Origin: an uncultured Acidimicrobiales bacterium
GTDB lineage: Bacteria; Actinomycetota; Acidimicrobiia; Acidimicrobiales; SZUA-35
Reading direction: 5' to 3'
DNA: 64,000 nucleotides
Assembly: GCA_938029215.1 (NCBI GenBank)
Contig: CALHFG010000104.1
Span: 1-64,000 of the forward strand
Shown here one piece after another: positions 8,571 to 17,462 of this stretch. Below the pieces are notes generated by a model. It saw nothing but the letters and a program-made list of their open reading frames with translations, was not told the origin of the DNA and did not search any database. Made by a program: the position numbers and the translations under genes. How positions within the stretch are numbered: the stretch's first letter is position 1; the number at the start of each line of letters is the position of its first letter.

Positions 8571-10031
8571 GTGACTACACCTTCATCGCCTGACGACCAC
8601 GACTTCGACGAAGCACCCGCAACCGCATCCACCGAACTGTTTCCCCCTGTCGAGGGGTCCTGGTGGAGCGATGTCGATTTTGGCGACGACGTCGACGAGG
8701 ACTGGATCGGCGAAGACGGCGAGGAAGAAACCCACCGTGGCGCGTTTGGTGAATTTGGCGGTGAGATCCGCGGCGGTTTCCTTGATCGCGCGTTCCGGGA
8801 ACGAATCGTCATCGTGGGAATGGCGCATAGCGGGATGGATCCTGAGGTCGCCGAGGCGAGTCTTGATGAGCTCGAACTACTCGTCGACACGGCCGGGGCC
8901 GACGTAGCTGCTCGCATCATGCAGCGGCGCGACAAGCCAGACCGGGCTACCTTCGTCGGTAAGGGCAAGGTTCAGGAGATCCTGGAAGCTGCCCTCGAAT
9001 TCGACGCTGACACCGTCGTTTTTGATGACGAGCTCACACCGGCACAGGGATTCAACCTCGAAAAGATCCTGAAGCGAACCGCGCTTGACCGCACGGCCGT
9101 AATCCTCGACATTTTCGCTCAGCACGCCACCTCGACCGAAGGCAAGACCCAGGTGGAGCTGGCCCAGCTTCGCTACAACTTGCCTCGACTCCGAGGCAAG
9201 AAGTCCTTCAGTCAGCAAGGTGGTGGCATCGGTACTCGAGGGCCTGGTGAAACGCAGCTCGAAGTGGATCGTCGACGTCTTGTTCGGCGAATTCACAAGC
9301 TGGAACGCGACCTGCGAGCCATTACCGCTCGGCGAGAGAACCAACGAAAAGCCCGCCACCGATCTCCTTATTCGGTGGTATCGATCGTTGGCTACACCAA
9401 CGCTGGCAAGTCCACATTGCTTCGCGCCCTCACCGGCGCAGACGTGAAGGTGGAAGATCAACTCTTCGCCACCGTCGACCCCACCACTCGGAAACACCGC
9501 CTACCCGGTGGTGAGCAAATCTTGCTCACCGACACGGTCGGGTTTGTGAAGAAGCTTCCACACACGCTGGTTGAGGCGTTCAAATCGACGCTGGAGGTGG
9601 CGGCCGCGGCCGATCTTCTGGTTCATGTTGTCGACGGTGCCGGACCTGACCCAGACGGGCACATCATGGCCGTGCGTGAAGTTCTCGGCAGCATCGATGC
9701 GGGTGAGGTTGAGCAGCTTCTGGTCTTCAACAAGATGGACGCATCCGAAGAGGTCAAGCGCTTAGTCGATCTCAACCCGGGATCGGTTGGCATCTCGGCA
9801 CAAACCGGCCAGGGCATCGATGAGCTGTTACGCGCCATCGGCGATCGGCTCCGAGCCAACAGCGAGCTCTATGAAATCGCTATCCCTTTTGCCCGGGGAG
9901 ACGTGATCGCCTCGGTGCATCGTGAGGGCGAGGTGTTGGCGGAGTACACAGAAGAACTCGGAATGCGCTACACCGCTAGGCTCTCGCCTGATTCTGCATC
10001 CCGACTAGACGAATGGATCATCCGTGACTGA
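8571..10031 (+). CDS. hflX: GTPase HflX
   Basis: Ribosome-associated GTPase that splits stalled or stress-arrested ribosomes. The N-terminal HflX domain contains the glycine-rich GGGIGTRGPGETQLE segment (217-231), followed by the G domain: G1 GYTNAGKST (274-282), DTVGF, NKMD and SAQTG. The first 75 or so residues are an unusually acidic extension (DDHDFDE, DFGDDVDEDW) that precedes the conserved domain. The GTG start lies one base after the dapF stop, and the stop overlaps dapC by 8 bp. HflX next to dapF is a recurrent actinobacterial arrangement. Confidence 0.96.
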   Translation: MTTPSSPDDHDFDEAPATASTELFPPVEGSWWSDVDFGDDVDEDWIGEDGEEETHRGAFGEFGGEIRGGFLDRAFRERIVIVGMAHSGMDPEVAEASLDELELLVDTAGADVAARIMQRRDKPDRATFVGKGKVQEILEAALEFDADTVVFDDELTPAQGFNLEKILKRTALDRTAVILDIFAQHATSTEGKTQVELAQLRYNLPRLRGKKSFSQQGGGIGTRGPGETQLEVDRRRLVRRIHKLERDLRAITARRENQRKARHRSPYSVVSIVGYTNAGKSTLLRALTGADVKVEDQLFATVDPTTRKHRLPGGEQILLTDTVGFVKKLPHTLVEAFKSTLEVAAAADLLVHVVDGAGPDPDGHIMAVREVLGSIDAGEVEQLLVFNKMDASEEVKRLVDLNPGSVGISAQTGQGIDELLRAIGDRLRANSELYEIAIPFARGDVIASVHREGEVLAEYTEELGMRYTARLSPDSASRLDEWIIRD

Positions 10032-11118
10032 GGCACTTGGCGATCGTCCGTACATCCCTCCGCCGTATCCCTACGATCGTCTCGACGGCATCAAGGCGAT
10101 CGCGGCCCAACACAGCAACGGTGGCATCAACCTGAGCATCGGCGCGCCGAGCGACGCTCCTCTCAAGGCCGTCATCGATGCGATGTCCAACTCCAATGCC
10201 GAGCGCGGCTATCCACCCTCCATTGGTTCACCGGCTTACCGCCAGGCCGCGGCCGACTGGCTCAACCGGTTGGTAGGTACGTCGCTTTCGTCCAATGATG
10301 TGCGAGCAACGATCGGTTCGAAGGAATTCGTTGCCGGGCTTCCGCACCTGCTGAAGCTCCGACGACCCGATCTAGACACCATCCTGTACCCCGCAGTCAG
10401 CTATCCAAGCTACGAAATGGGAGCGGTGATTGGGCACTGTCGCAGCGTTGCAGTCCCCGTCGATGAGAACTGGCGCCTTCGTCTCGACGCAATCGATCCC
10501 GCCGACGCCGCTCGAGCGTTGTGCCTCTGGATTAACTCGCCAGGCAATCCGACTGGAGCCGTTGAAGACCTGGGAGCCGCTGCGGCGTGGGGTCGAGCCC
10601 ATAACGTGCCGGTGTTTTCCGACGAGTGCTATGTCGAGTTCATGTGGAACGCCGAACCGGCGAGCATCCTGCAGCACGGACTCGACGGCGTCGTATCGGT
10701 CCACAGCCTGTCCAAACGGTCCAATCTGGCCGGCGGCCGAGCCGGGTTCTACGCGGGCGATGCCGAGATCATCCAATACCTCGGCGAGGTTCGCACCCAC
10801 GGTGGGATGATTGTTCCCGGCCCCATGCAGCACGCCGCAGTGGCGGCCTTTACCGATTCCGATCACGTCAGTGCCCAGCGGGACGTCTATCGGGCCCGTA
10901 TGGAGCGCATGATCACCCTTCTAGCCGAACGTGTCGGCGTCGATGTTGCGATGCCCGAGGGCGGATTCTACCTGTGGGCTGAGGCCCCCGGTGGCGACGC
11001 GTGGGCGTTCGCCGAACGACTCGCCACCGCACTCGGGATCGTTACGAGTCCCGGTGACTTTTACGGAACAGCCTCGCCGGGCTACGTGCGCATCGCCATG
11101 GTTCAGGACGTTAGCTAA
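10024..11118 (+). CDS. dapC: Succinyldiaminopimelate transaminase (class I/II aminotransferase)
   Basis: PLP-dependent aminotransferase, assigned as DapC, which makes N-succinyl-LL-2,6-diaminopimelate. The basis is overall resemblance to the actinobacterial DapC form (LSIGAPSDA, IGSKEFVAGLP, NSPGNPTG, SDECYVEF, SLSKRSNLAGGRAGF). The Schiff-base lysine is K231, and the PLP-contacting N171-PGNPTG segment is intact. Context supports the assignment: dapF is in the same operon and the next pathway enzyme, dapE, is nearby. The GTG start overlaps the hflX stop. Another aminotransferase specificity cannot be excluded from sequence alone. Confidence 0.85.
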   Translation: MTEALGDRPYIPPPYPYDRLDGIKAIAAQHSNGGINLSIGAPSDAPLKAVIDAMSNSNAERGYPPSIGSPAYRQAAADWLNRLVGTSLSSNDVRATIGSKEFVAGLPHLLKLRRPDLDTILYPAVSYPSYEMGAVIGHCRSVAVPVDENWRLRLDAIDPADAARALCLWINSPGNPTGAVEDLGAAAAWGRAHNVPVFSDECYVEFMWNAEPASILQHGLDGVVSVHSLSKRSNLAGGRAGFYAGDAEIIQYLGEVRTHGGMIVPGPMQHAAVAAFTDSDHVSAQRDVYRARMERMITLLAERVGVDVAMPEGGFYLWAEAPGGDAWAFAERLATALGIVTSPGDFYGTASPGYVRIAMVQDVS

Positions 11119-11145
11119 GCCCCACCATCGTTATGTGCCACGGCA

Positions 11146-12960
11146 CTAGTTCAGCGAGGGCTGGACGCGAAGCACGACGTCGCGGCCGCCTCCATTGCTC
11201 GTGGTTACGAACAGGGAACCATCGGGACCTTCGGCTACGCCGCGCAGGCGACCGTAGTCACCATCGATCACCGGTAGGTGACCCAGATAGGCGCCGTCAT
11301 CGACGTCGAACAGCGCGATGCGAAGGCTGCGATTCTTAAGAGAGGTAACGGCCATGCCGTATCGCCACGAACCCCACTGGGAACTGGTGAGAAACGCGTT
11401 GTCCGCCAGCGCCAGCGTGGGGCTGCCGGTGGACCACGCCGCCGGCTCGGCGGTCGGGAACTCGGCGAGGTCGGTCATAGGTACCGATTCGTTGTATCCA
11501 GGGACCGGGTTCCAGCCATAGTTCTTTCCCGCCACGATTCGGTTGATCTCGTCGTCTCGGTCCGGTCCGTGCTCCACCGTCCATACCTCACCGGTACGTG
11601 GATGGACGTCGACTCCTTGAATGTTGCGGTGACCAAAGGACAGAAGCCTGCGCGTGTTCGCATTGGCAGAGGAGGCAAACGGATTGTCGGGGGCTCCGCT
11701 TCCGGTCTCGGGGTCGACACGCAACGTCTTACCGCCAAGACTGGTCAGGTTCTGGGGGAGTGAACCGTTTGCGGAGTCGCCGGTGCCGACGACCAGGTAC
11801 CCGTCTTGATCAAACGTGAGCTGGCAGCCTCCGTGTCGACCTGACGATATGGGCAGACCGCCCACCAGAGGGTCGGAGACCCTGGTTGCGGTGGAACCGT
11901 CCAGAGACCACGAGACAACTTGGATCTCACGCGGTGAGGAATGGCCCTGACAGGAATAGAAGCGGCCGTTGGTGGAGAATGAAGGGTCTAGGGTCAGCCC
12001 CATCAGCCCGGTTTCGCCGGACGCAAATAGATCGCTGAGGTCGGCTGTGACTGGCGTGGTTGAGCCTCCGGTATCGATGAGTGAGAAACCTCCCGCACGC
12101 TCGGTGACCAGCAGCCGACCATCGGGAAATGGGGCAACATCCCACGGAATCGTGAGCCCTTCAGCCACCACGGAGATTGCGATCGACGGCGCGGGCGCAG
12201 AGCTTTGGAACCGATTCCGGTATTCATCGCTTCTCACGATCGAATCCGTGAGGTCCAGAAGCGACTCACCGTTGCGGACATGTTCGCTCCAGAACGACAA
12301 TCCGCCTGGTTCGGGCAAACGTTGAAGTAGGCCGAGATAGGCCACGGTCACCAGCACGTCGGGGTTACGACGTGCCTGGTGCTCGGGTGACTCGCTCACG
12401 GCCACCACGAACTGCGGAACGGTCAATCGGCCCGCGGCGATCTCTCCGGTCCAGAAGGCGAGGCCTTCGGCATCGGGTGTTCGACCCAGCACCCGGCCGT
12501 AGACCGCTTCGACGATTTCTTGGTCCGTTGTTGCCGTCGAGAGTGCCTCGAATTCGTTGCTCGCCAGGAACGCATCGGCAAGAGCGACCAGCGGCGCCCC
12601 CTCGCTTCGTTTGCCAACCCAGAACCGCATGCCCTCGAGGTCCGGCTGGCGGTCAAAAACGCTCAGGTAGAGTCGGGCCACCGGGGCCACGTTGCCGGCG
12701 AACTCCGCAGAGCTGAGGAATTCGTTGTAGACCTCGGCAACCGACACGTCGACCGAATTGATCCGATCGCTCCAGTATCGGAGACCTGGCGCATCGGCCG
12801 GCCGGTCGAAGACGTCGGAGTAGACCTGTTGGACGAAGGACTCGGTGGTTGGAAAAAGACCGCCAAGGGGTCCCGTTTGGGCTCCGACTGGAGGGGCCGC
12901 ACCGACGATCAGGGCCAGGATTGCAGCAAATACTCCGACAACTCTTGATATCGAGCGCAT
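11146..12960 (-). CDS. Secreted DUF4214 plus PQQ-type sugar dehydrogenase protein
   Basis: A 604-residue exported protein. A signal peptide covers residues 1-27 (hydrophobic AAILALIVGAAPPVGAQ). Residues 35-250 hold several DUF4214-like repeats with the recurring pattern (FDRPADAPGLRYWSDRI, LGRTPDAEGLAFWTGEI, LQRLPEPGGLSFWSEHV). Residues 262-603 form a six-bladed propeller like soluble glucose/sorbosone dehydrogenases (GLTIPWDVAPFPDGRLLVTER at its start, GHRNIQGVDVHPRTGEVW, EHGPDRDDEINRI). It probably oxidises a sugar or binds carbohydrate outside the cell; DUF4214 is often found in S-layer or extracellular-matrix proteins. The ATG lies 6 nt after TACGTT. Confidence 0.88.
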   Translation of the reverse strand: MRSISRVVGVFAAILALIVGAAPPVGAQTGPLGGLFPTTESFVQQVYSDVFDRPADAPGLRYWSDRINSVDVSVAEVYNEFLSSAEFAGNVAPVARLYLSVFDRQPDLEGMRFWVGKRSEGAPLVALADAFLASNEFEALSTATTDQEIVEAVYGRVLGRTPDAEGLAFWTGEIAAGRLTVPQFVVAVSESPEHQARRNPDVLVTVAYLGLLQRLPEPGGLSFWSEHVRNGESLLDLTDSIVRSDEYRNRFQSSAPAPSIAISVVAEGLTIPWDVAPFPDGRLLVTERAGGFSLIDTGGSTTPVTADLSDLFASGETGLMGLTLDPSFSTNGRFYSCQGHSSPREIQVVSWSLDGSTATRVSDPLVGGLPISSGRHGGCQLTFDQDGYLVVGTGDSANGSLPQNLTSLGGKTLRVDPETGSGAPDNPFASSANANTRRLLSFGHRNIQGVDVHPRTGEVWTVEHGPDRDDEINRIVAGKNYGWNPVPGYNESVPMTDLAEFPTAEPAAWSTGSPTLALADNAFLTSSQWGSWRYGMAVTSLKNRSLRIALFDVDDGAYLGHLPVIDGDYGRLRGVAEGPDGSLFVTTSNGGGRDVVLRVQPSLN

Positions 12961-13011
12961 CCGATGAACGTACCCGGCCGCACGGGAGTGGTGGTGTCGC
13001 GGCGAGGGTAG

Positions 13012-14076
13012 CTAGCTGTCTTGCGCTCCGGTGACCAGACGAAGGATGCCGTCAAAGGTGCGTTCGATGCTTTCTCGGTGGAGGTGTTCGTTCTGCGTGT
13101 GGGCCACGGTGGGATCGCCCGACCCGAAGTTGGTAGCTGGAATTCCGAGCTCCGCGAAGCGGGCAACGTCGGTCCAGCCCAGCTTGGCCGTCTTTTGTCG
13201 GCCTGCGGCCAGTTGAGCCAGGAGAGGATGATCTAATGAGGGCGGGCACCCAGGCGTCCGGTCGATGACTTCCACGACATCGTCGTCCTCGATATACGGA
13301 CGAATGAGCGTCTGAAACCATGACTCGGCTTGGTCCGCGTCGCGATCTGGCGCAAAACGGTGGTGCACCGTAACGGTGACGCGGTCGGGTACGACGTTGC
13401 CTGCGTTGCCGCCTTCGATGCCCACGGCCTGGACCGACTCGATGAACTCACACCCATCCAGCACAGGGCGGCGCGGCTCGTACGAGGCCAGTGTGTCGAG
13501 CAGGGCAGCAGCTCTGTGGATCGCGTTGCGACCCATCCACGGGCGGGCCGTGTGAGCGCGAGCTCCTGTGAGGGTGATCTGAAAACGAAGACCACCCTGG
13601 CAGCCAGCCTCAATATGGCCGTCCGTCGGCTCGCCAAGAATTGCGCAGTCTCCCTCGAGAAGGTCAGGGCGCAGCGCAATGATCTCGCCCAGTCCGCTGT
13701 GGACCTGAGCGACCTCTTCGCGTGCGTAGAACACGAACGTCAGGTCCATGGCGGGATCGTTCACCCGATGCGCGATTTCATGAAAGACCGCCAGGCCGCC
13801 TTTCATGTCGGCTGAACCGACGCCATAGAGCGTGTCGCCTTCGATCCGGGCGGTGCCGTTGTCGTTGACTGGCACGGTGTCGGTGTGTCCGGCCAAAATA
13901 AGGCGCTGACTCCGGCCCAGATCGGTTCGCGCAATGATGTTGTCGCCTACACGAGTGACCTCGAGCCACGGGACCTGGCCGAGGTCTTCCTCAAGCCACT
14001 GTGCAAACACTTGCTCGGCGAAGCTCACCGAGGCGATGTTCACAAAGTCAGCGGTCTTAGCCAGCAGATCGGTCAC
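13012..14076 (-). CDS. dapE: Succinyl-diaminopimelate desuccinylase
   Basis: M20-family zinc peptidase that hydrolyses N-succinyl-LL-DAP to LL-DAP. Metal-binding motifs are present: AGHTDTVP (first His/Asp), GSADMKGG (bridging Asp), YAREEV (catalytic Glu) and ILGEPTD. The dimerisation domain follows (about 165-280) and a late metal His lies in the AHTQNEH segment. At 354 residues it has the actinobacterial DapE length. The GTG start is 7 nt after TATCCT (14084-14089). It completes the dapC/dapE/dapF set in this window, although it is transcribed oppositely to the other two. Confidence 0.94.
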   Translation of the reverse strand: MTDLLAKTADFVNIASVSFAEQVFAQWLEEDLGQVPWLEVTRVGDNIIARTDLGRSQRLILAGHTDTVPVNDNGTARIEGDTLYGVGSADMKGGLAVFHEIAHRVNDPAMDLTFVFYAREEVAQVHSGLGEIIALRPDLLEGDCAILGEPTDGHIEAGCQGGLRFQITLTGARAHTARPWMGRNAIHRAAALLDTLASYEPRRPVLDGCEFIESVQAVGIEGGNAGNVVPDRVTVTVHHRFAPDRDADQAESWFQTLIRPYIEDDDVVEVIDRTPGCPPSLDHPLLAQLAAGRQKTAKLGWTDVARFAELGIPATNFGSGDPTVAHTQNEHLHRESIERTFDGILRLVTGAQDS

Positions 14077-14128
14077 GGCGCCGAGGATAGGTGAATCCCG
14101 AGCTCGTGCAACACGCCGTCGAAAACGA

Positions 14129-14156
14129 ACGAACCGGGGCCAAGGCCCCGGTTCGT
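14129..14156 (-). terminator. Rho-independent-type terminator of lexA
   Basis: A perfect 13-bp inverted repeat (ACGAACCGGGGCC and its complement) is separated by only two bases; read on the minus strand it is followed by TCGTTTTC. It lies downstream of the lexA stop and upstream of dapE. The GC-rich stem is strong, but the T-tract is interrupted, so termination is likely rather than certain. Confidence 0.65.
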
Positions 14157-14195
14157 GAGTCGGACATCCCCCTCCCGACTAGATCGAAGGATACC

Positions 14196-14219
14196 TGATT
14201 GTGTCGGATGACACAATCA
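14196..14219. repeat. 10-bp perfect inverted repeat in the lexA-dapE gap
   Basis: TGATTGTGTC and its complement flank a 4-base GGAT loop. It lies between lexA (ends 14294) and the terminator at 14129-14156. No T-tract follows on either strand, so it is not a standard terminator; it could be a processing or protein-binding site. The rest of the 14077-14293 gap shows nothing further that I recognise. Confidence 0.5.
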
Positions 14220-14293
14220 TTGCCATCTGGGGGTTGAACAGGCCTCGACTGTGATTTAGGGCCACGAGCGGTCGGTGAACTGACTTGAGCCGA

Positions 14294-14941
14294 CTACAGC
14301 CGTCTCATCACGGTGACGACCCGACCGAAGATCTGCACGTCCTCGGGACTGAAGGGCATCGGGGACAGTTCCGCGTTGGACGGGAGGAGCACGATCTGCT
14401 TGGTCGCGCTATCGACGCTGTAGGTCTTGATGGTGGCTTCGTCGCCCGGGATACCAGCCACCACAACATCGCCGTTCGCCGCGGTGTTCTGCACGTTGGC
14501 GACCACGAAGTCACCGTCGAGGATGCCTGCGTCAATCATCGAGTCGCCCTTGACCCTAAGCATGAAAAGATCTCCCTCACCGGTGAAGTCGGTGGGGATT
14601 GGAAGACTCTCTTCGATGTTCTGAGCGGCAAGGACATCGGTGCCAGCGGCGACCTCGCCGACCAAGGGGACATGACGCATGGGTCGCCGTTCGACGTCGA
14701 CGGCTCCGGTGGCGGAGTCCCAGTTGACCCGGAGTCCACGAGGGGTGGACGGGTCTCGGGTGAGGAAGCCCTTCTCCTGGAGGTTGTTGAGATGGGTATG
14801 CACCGTGGAGGAGGACCGCATCCCTACGTACTTGCCGATCTCACGGACCGAAGGCGGATAACCGTTGTCTTCCATGAACGCCTCGATGAACTCGAGAATC
14901 GCTCGTTGGCGACTGGTCAGTTGATGCTCGGATGCCGACAT
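14294..14941 (-). CDS. lexA: SOS repressor LexA
   Basis: Represses DNA-damage genes until RecA filaments trigger self-cleavage. The winged-helix DNA-binding domain is at 8-72 (LTSRQRAILEFIEAF...REIGKYVGMRSSSTVHTHL). The cleavage site A99-G100 lies in VGEVAAGTD, and the catalytic dyad is S134 (KGDSM) and K172 (EATIK). At 215 residues it is full length. A CATACT hexamer ends 6 nt before the ATG (14948-14953). Two GAAC-N4-GTTC boxes lie upstream, shared with the divergent LysM gene, implying autoregulation. Confidence 0.98.
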   Translation of the reverse strand: MSASEHQLTSRQRAILEFIEAFMEDNGYPPSVREIGKYVGMRSSSTVHTHLNNLQEKGFLTRDPSTPRGLRVNWDSATGAVDVERRPMRHVPLVGEVAAGTDVLAAQNIEESLPIPTDFTGEGDLFMLRVKGDSMIDAGILDGDFVVANVQNTAANGDVVVAGIPGDEATIKTYSVDSATKQIVLLPSNAELSPMPFSPEDVQIFGRVVTVMRRL

Positions 14942-15005
14942 AGGTCCAGTATGGCACGAAAAAGCGCACGTTTGTTCGTTTTTGTTCCGTTACGGGGGTT
15001 GCGCG

Positions 15006-15017
15006 GAACACATGTTC
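15006..15017. promoter_or_regulatory. LexA operator (SOS box) 1
   Basis: GAACACATGTTC is a perfect match to the GAAC-N4-GTTC core of Gram-positive LexA boxes. It lies in the divergent lexA / LysM intergenic region, about 65 bp from the lexA start and 116 bp from the LysM start. Confidence 0.85.
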
Positions 15018-15040
15018 GGTCTAGGTTGCCCCTCTCGGAC

Positions 15041-15052
15041 GAACAACCGTTC
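15041..15052. promoter_or_regulatory. LexA operator (SOS box) 2
   Basis: GAACAACCGTTC, extended by C and G to CGAAC...GTTCG, is a second perfect GAAC-N4-GTTC match. Its centre is 35 bp from box 1, nearer to the LysM gene. Two boxes in one divergent region suggest joint repression of both genes. Confidence 0.85.
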
Positions 15053-15132
15053 GTTTCGGTCCTCGAGAGATCAGGCCTTCCCCAAGGTCCACTCGAGAAA
15101 CACTGTCACACCCCACGGGGAGGATGAACATC

Positions 15133-15648
15133 ATGGTTGCTCTACTCACATCAGATCCGATCTACCGCCTGCCTCACGCCCCTTCCGCCCGTGCGGCGTC
15201 AAACGCCCGTCGGTCCCGGCCGCGTCACCTACACGCTGTCTCTACCCCCGGTGTGGTGTCGCCCGGGACCGACGCCGGCTTGGCTCCAGAGGAGCTTCAC
15301 GAGCACGCTCAGGAACGCACGGTCGTGCTTCCCGCGGCCGAGGTCATCGCCTTTGCCACAATCGTCGTTGTGGCCGTCTTGCTCGTCGTTTCGTTCCGTT
15401 CGGTGCAAGGCCCACCCGCGGTGGCGGACTGGAACTCACTGGTCACCGTCTCGGCAACCGCTCCGGCCGCCGCCGACGAACTGATTATTGCCGTGCAGCC
15501 TGGAGACACCCTATGGGGCATAGCGGGCGTCATCGCGCCTGACCTTGATCGTCGTGAAGTCGTGCAGCGCTTGGCCGATCGAAACGGCAGCTCCGCTATA
15601 TGGGCAGGTCAAGACCTCATCATTCCGGCGTCCATGGCAAATATGTAG
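15133..15648 (+). CDS. SOS-linked membrane LysM protein (YneA/ChiZ-like)
   Basis: A 171-residue protein with a basic, disordered cytoplasmic N-terminus, one transmembrane segment at about 70-88, and a C-terminal LysM domain (about 119-166, AVQPGDTLWGIAG...LIIPA). It is divergent from lexA with two SOS boxes between them. This is the layout of YneA in Bacillus, Rv2719c/ChiZ in Mycobacterium and DivS in Corynebacterium, which halt septation after DNA damage; I infer the same role. ATG 15124 sits directly on the GGGGAGG ribosome-binding site, whereas ATG 15133 has 9-nt spacing, so I chose the latter. Confidence 0.85.
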   Translation: MVALLTSDPIYRLPHAPSARAASNARRSRPRHLHAVSTPGVVSPGTDAGLAPEELHEHAQERTVVLPAAEVIAFATIVVVAVLLVVSFRSVQGPPAVADWNSLVTVSATAPAAADELIIAVQPGDTLWGIAGVIAPDLDRREVVQRLADRNGSSAIWAGQDLIIPASMANM

Positions 15649-15690
15649 ATTCGCCAAGGCGATCCCGTTCCTGGCCGTACGCTAGGAACG

Positions 15691-16140
15691 GTGAAGTGCC
15701 GTCAGTGTGATGATCCGGACACCCGGGTCATCGATTCCCGAAATATCGATGATGGTGCTGCGATCCGGCGGCGGCGCCTGTGTCCATCGTGTGAGTATCG
15801 GTTCACCACGTTCGAACGGTATGAGGAGGCGCCGCTCCAGGTCCTCAAACGCAACGGTGACCGGGAGCTCTTCATCGCTGCGAAGGTGCAAAGCGGTATC
15901 GAGCACGCCGTGAAGGGCCGTCCCGTGTCGGCCGAACAGGTCGCCGCGATTGTGCGAAAGGTGCAAGACGCGGCGCGGACGCTTGCGACTCCTATCGAGA
16001 CCCATGCCATCGGTGAAACGGTCCTCGATTCGCTGAAGGATCTCGACGCCGTGTCGGCGATGCGTTTCGCCAGCGTGTACAAACACTTTCAGGATCTCGC
16101 TGATTTCGAACGAGCCGCAAGCGAGCTTTCGGAGAGCTAG
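15691..16140 (+). CDS. nrdR: Transcriptional repressor NrdR
   Basis: Represses ribonucleotide reductase genes in response to (d)ATP. The N-terminal zinc ribbon uses C3, C6, C31 and C34, followed by an ATP-cone domain (about 49-139) that binds nucleotides. The 149-residue length is standard. Its likely target, nrdJ, is 2.4 kb downstream. The GTG start is 7 nt after TACGCT (15678-15683), indicating a leaderless transcript. Its stop shares CTAG with the convergent transglycosylase gene. Confidence 0.97.
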   Translation: MKCRQCDDPDTRVIDSRNIDDGAAIRRRRLCPSCEYRFTTFERYEEAPLQVLKRNGDRELFIAAKVQSGIEHAVKGRPVSAEQVAAIVRKVQDAARTLATPIETHAIGETVLDSLKDLDAVSAMRFASVYKHFQDLADFERAASELSES

Positions 16141-17456
16141 CCTTCCTCGACCCAGGGGTCTTGGATCGTTGCCTGCTGGCGATAGCGATCGGCAAAGTCC
16201 ATCACATCGTGCCCGTAGGACACGCTCCGGTTGTAGCCCAGCAACGCCCGCCGGAATCGGTCGGGGTGCTCGAGGCCAGAACCACACAGATGGTCTGCCG
16301 CGGCAACGGTGGCGTCGTAGAGGTTATGCGGGTCCTCCCGGCCGTCCCCGTTCCCGTCGCCGGCAAACAGCGACCAACTGGTGGGAATGAACTGCATGGG
16401 ACCAACGGCGCGATCCCACTCGATATCTCCATCGAGTTCGCCCTGATCGGTGTCGGGGATGGCGAGCCACGGATCGCCGTTGAGCTGCGGGCCCAGAATG
16501 TGGGGTGAGGTCTGGCCGGCCGCGTCAACGCGGCTGGCCCCGAAATTCCCATGAAAGCTCTCTACCCGTCCGACTCCGGCCAGCTGGTTCCATGAGATTC
16601 TGCAACTGGGCCACTGTTGATGGGCAATCAGACTGGCATTGAAGTAGGCGTTTACCGCCACGATCTGAAGATTGTCGGTTCCTGGGAGCGTTCTGAGGAG
16701 AAGATCGCGCTCCAAGCGCCGCTCGGCGGGTCCGATGCGTGGCTCCACCGAAGCGATGGTCTGTTCAGCCTCGTCGGCTGTAGCTACCGCTCGATCGAAC
16801 AGGCCCTGTTCACGCTCTACGCGGGCTATCGCGTCGTCGAGATGTCGCTGCTGCGTTTGCCGGTGCGCGATCGCGGCGTCGCGTTGATCGACCAACTCTT
16901 GCTCGGCGGACTGGATCAGGGTGTCGATTCTGAGTAACTCGGTGGCCCGGCTCGGCGCGTTTTCGGTGTTCGATTCAAGCAAGCTGCCCAGGTCGGGCTG
17001 GTCGCTGTTGTGGACGAACGCGTCGACGCTCATCGACTGTAGGCGGTCCCTCTTGGCGGCCTCGTCGGCCTCGGCGTCGGCCAGTTCGGCTCGTCGCTCG
17101 CGCAGGTCGTTGGTGGCCTGGCGGATCGTTTGGGTCCGAAGTTCTTGTTCGCCCAAGGCCCAGTCCCGCTGGAGCTGGGACTGTTCGAGCTGGGTCCGGA
17201 GCTCTAGTAACAGTTCCCCCCGTGCCCCGAGGAGCGCAGGGTCCGCAGCGATTCCATCGAGAACTTCTGCGTGAATGCGACGAGGGTTGGTGATGAGGTC
17301 GCCGAGGGTCATGCCGGTGGCCCGGTGATCGACGAGCTGGACGACCGCCTGCGATTCCTGTGGTCTCTCGGGAGCTCGGGCATCAGCCGATACCGCTCCG
17401 GGAGCGCCCAGAGCTGCTGCCGCGATGACAGCTGCGAGAAAGGCGCGAGAATTCAC
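16137..17456 (-). CDS. Exported lytic transglycosylase with coiled coil
   Basis: A 439-residue secreted cell-wall hydrolase. A signal peptide covers about 1-25 (AFLAAVIAAAALGAPGAVSADA). Residues 75-260 are a long Gln/Arg/Glu-rich coiled coil. Residues 285-435 form an MltB-like lysozyme-fold domain (WNQLAGVGRVESFHGNFG with the catalytic Glu in RVES, AVGPMQFIPTSW, GDGNGDGREDPHNLYDA, LLGYNRS). It cleaves peptidoglycan between MurNAc and GlcNAc; the coiled coil suggests control by a partner at the division site. The GTG start has AGGAG 3 nt upstream. It lies just downstream of the RibD-like gene on the same strand. Confidence 0.9.
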   Translation of the reverse strand: MNSRAFLAAVIAAAALGAPGAVSADARAPERPQESQAVVQLVDHRATGMTLGDLITNPRRIHAEVLDGIAADPALLGARGELLLELRTQLEQSQLQRDWALGEQELRTQTIRQATNDLRERRAELADAEADEAAKRDRLQSMSVDAFVHNSDQPDLGSLLESNTENAPSRATELLRIDTLIQSAEQELVDQRDAAIAHRQTQQRHLDDAIARVEREQGLFDRAVATADEAEQTIASVEPRIGPAERRLERDLLLRTLPGTDNLQIVAVNAYFNASLIAHQQWPSCRISWNQLAGVGRVESFHGNFGASRVDAAGQTSPHILGPQLNGDPWLAIPDTDQGELDGDIEWDRAVGPMQFIPTSWSLFAGDGNGDGREDPHNLYDATVAAADHLCGSGLEHPDRFRRALLGYNRSVSYGHDVMDFADRYRQQATIQDPWVEEG

Positions 17457-17462
17457 GGGCTC

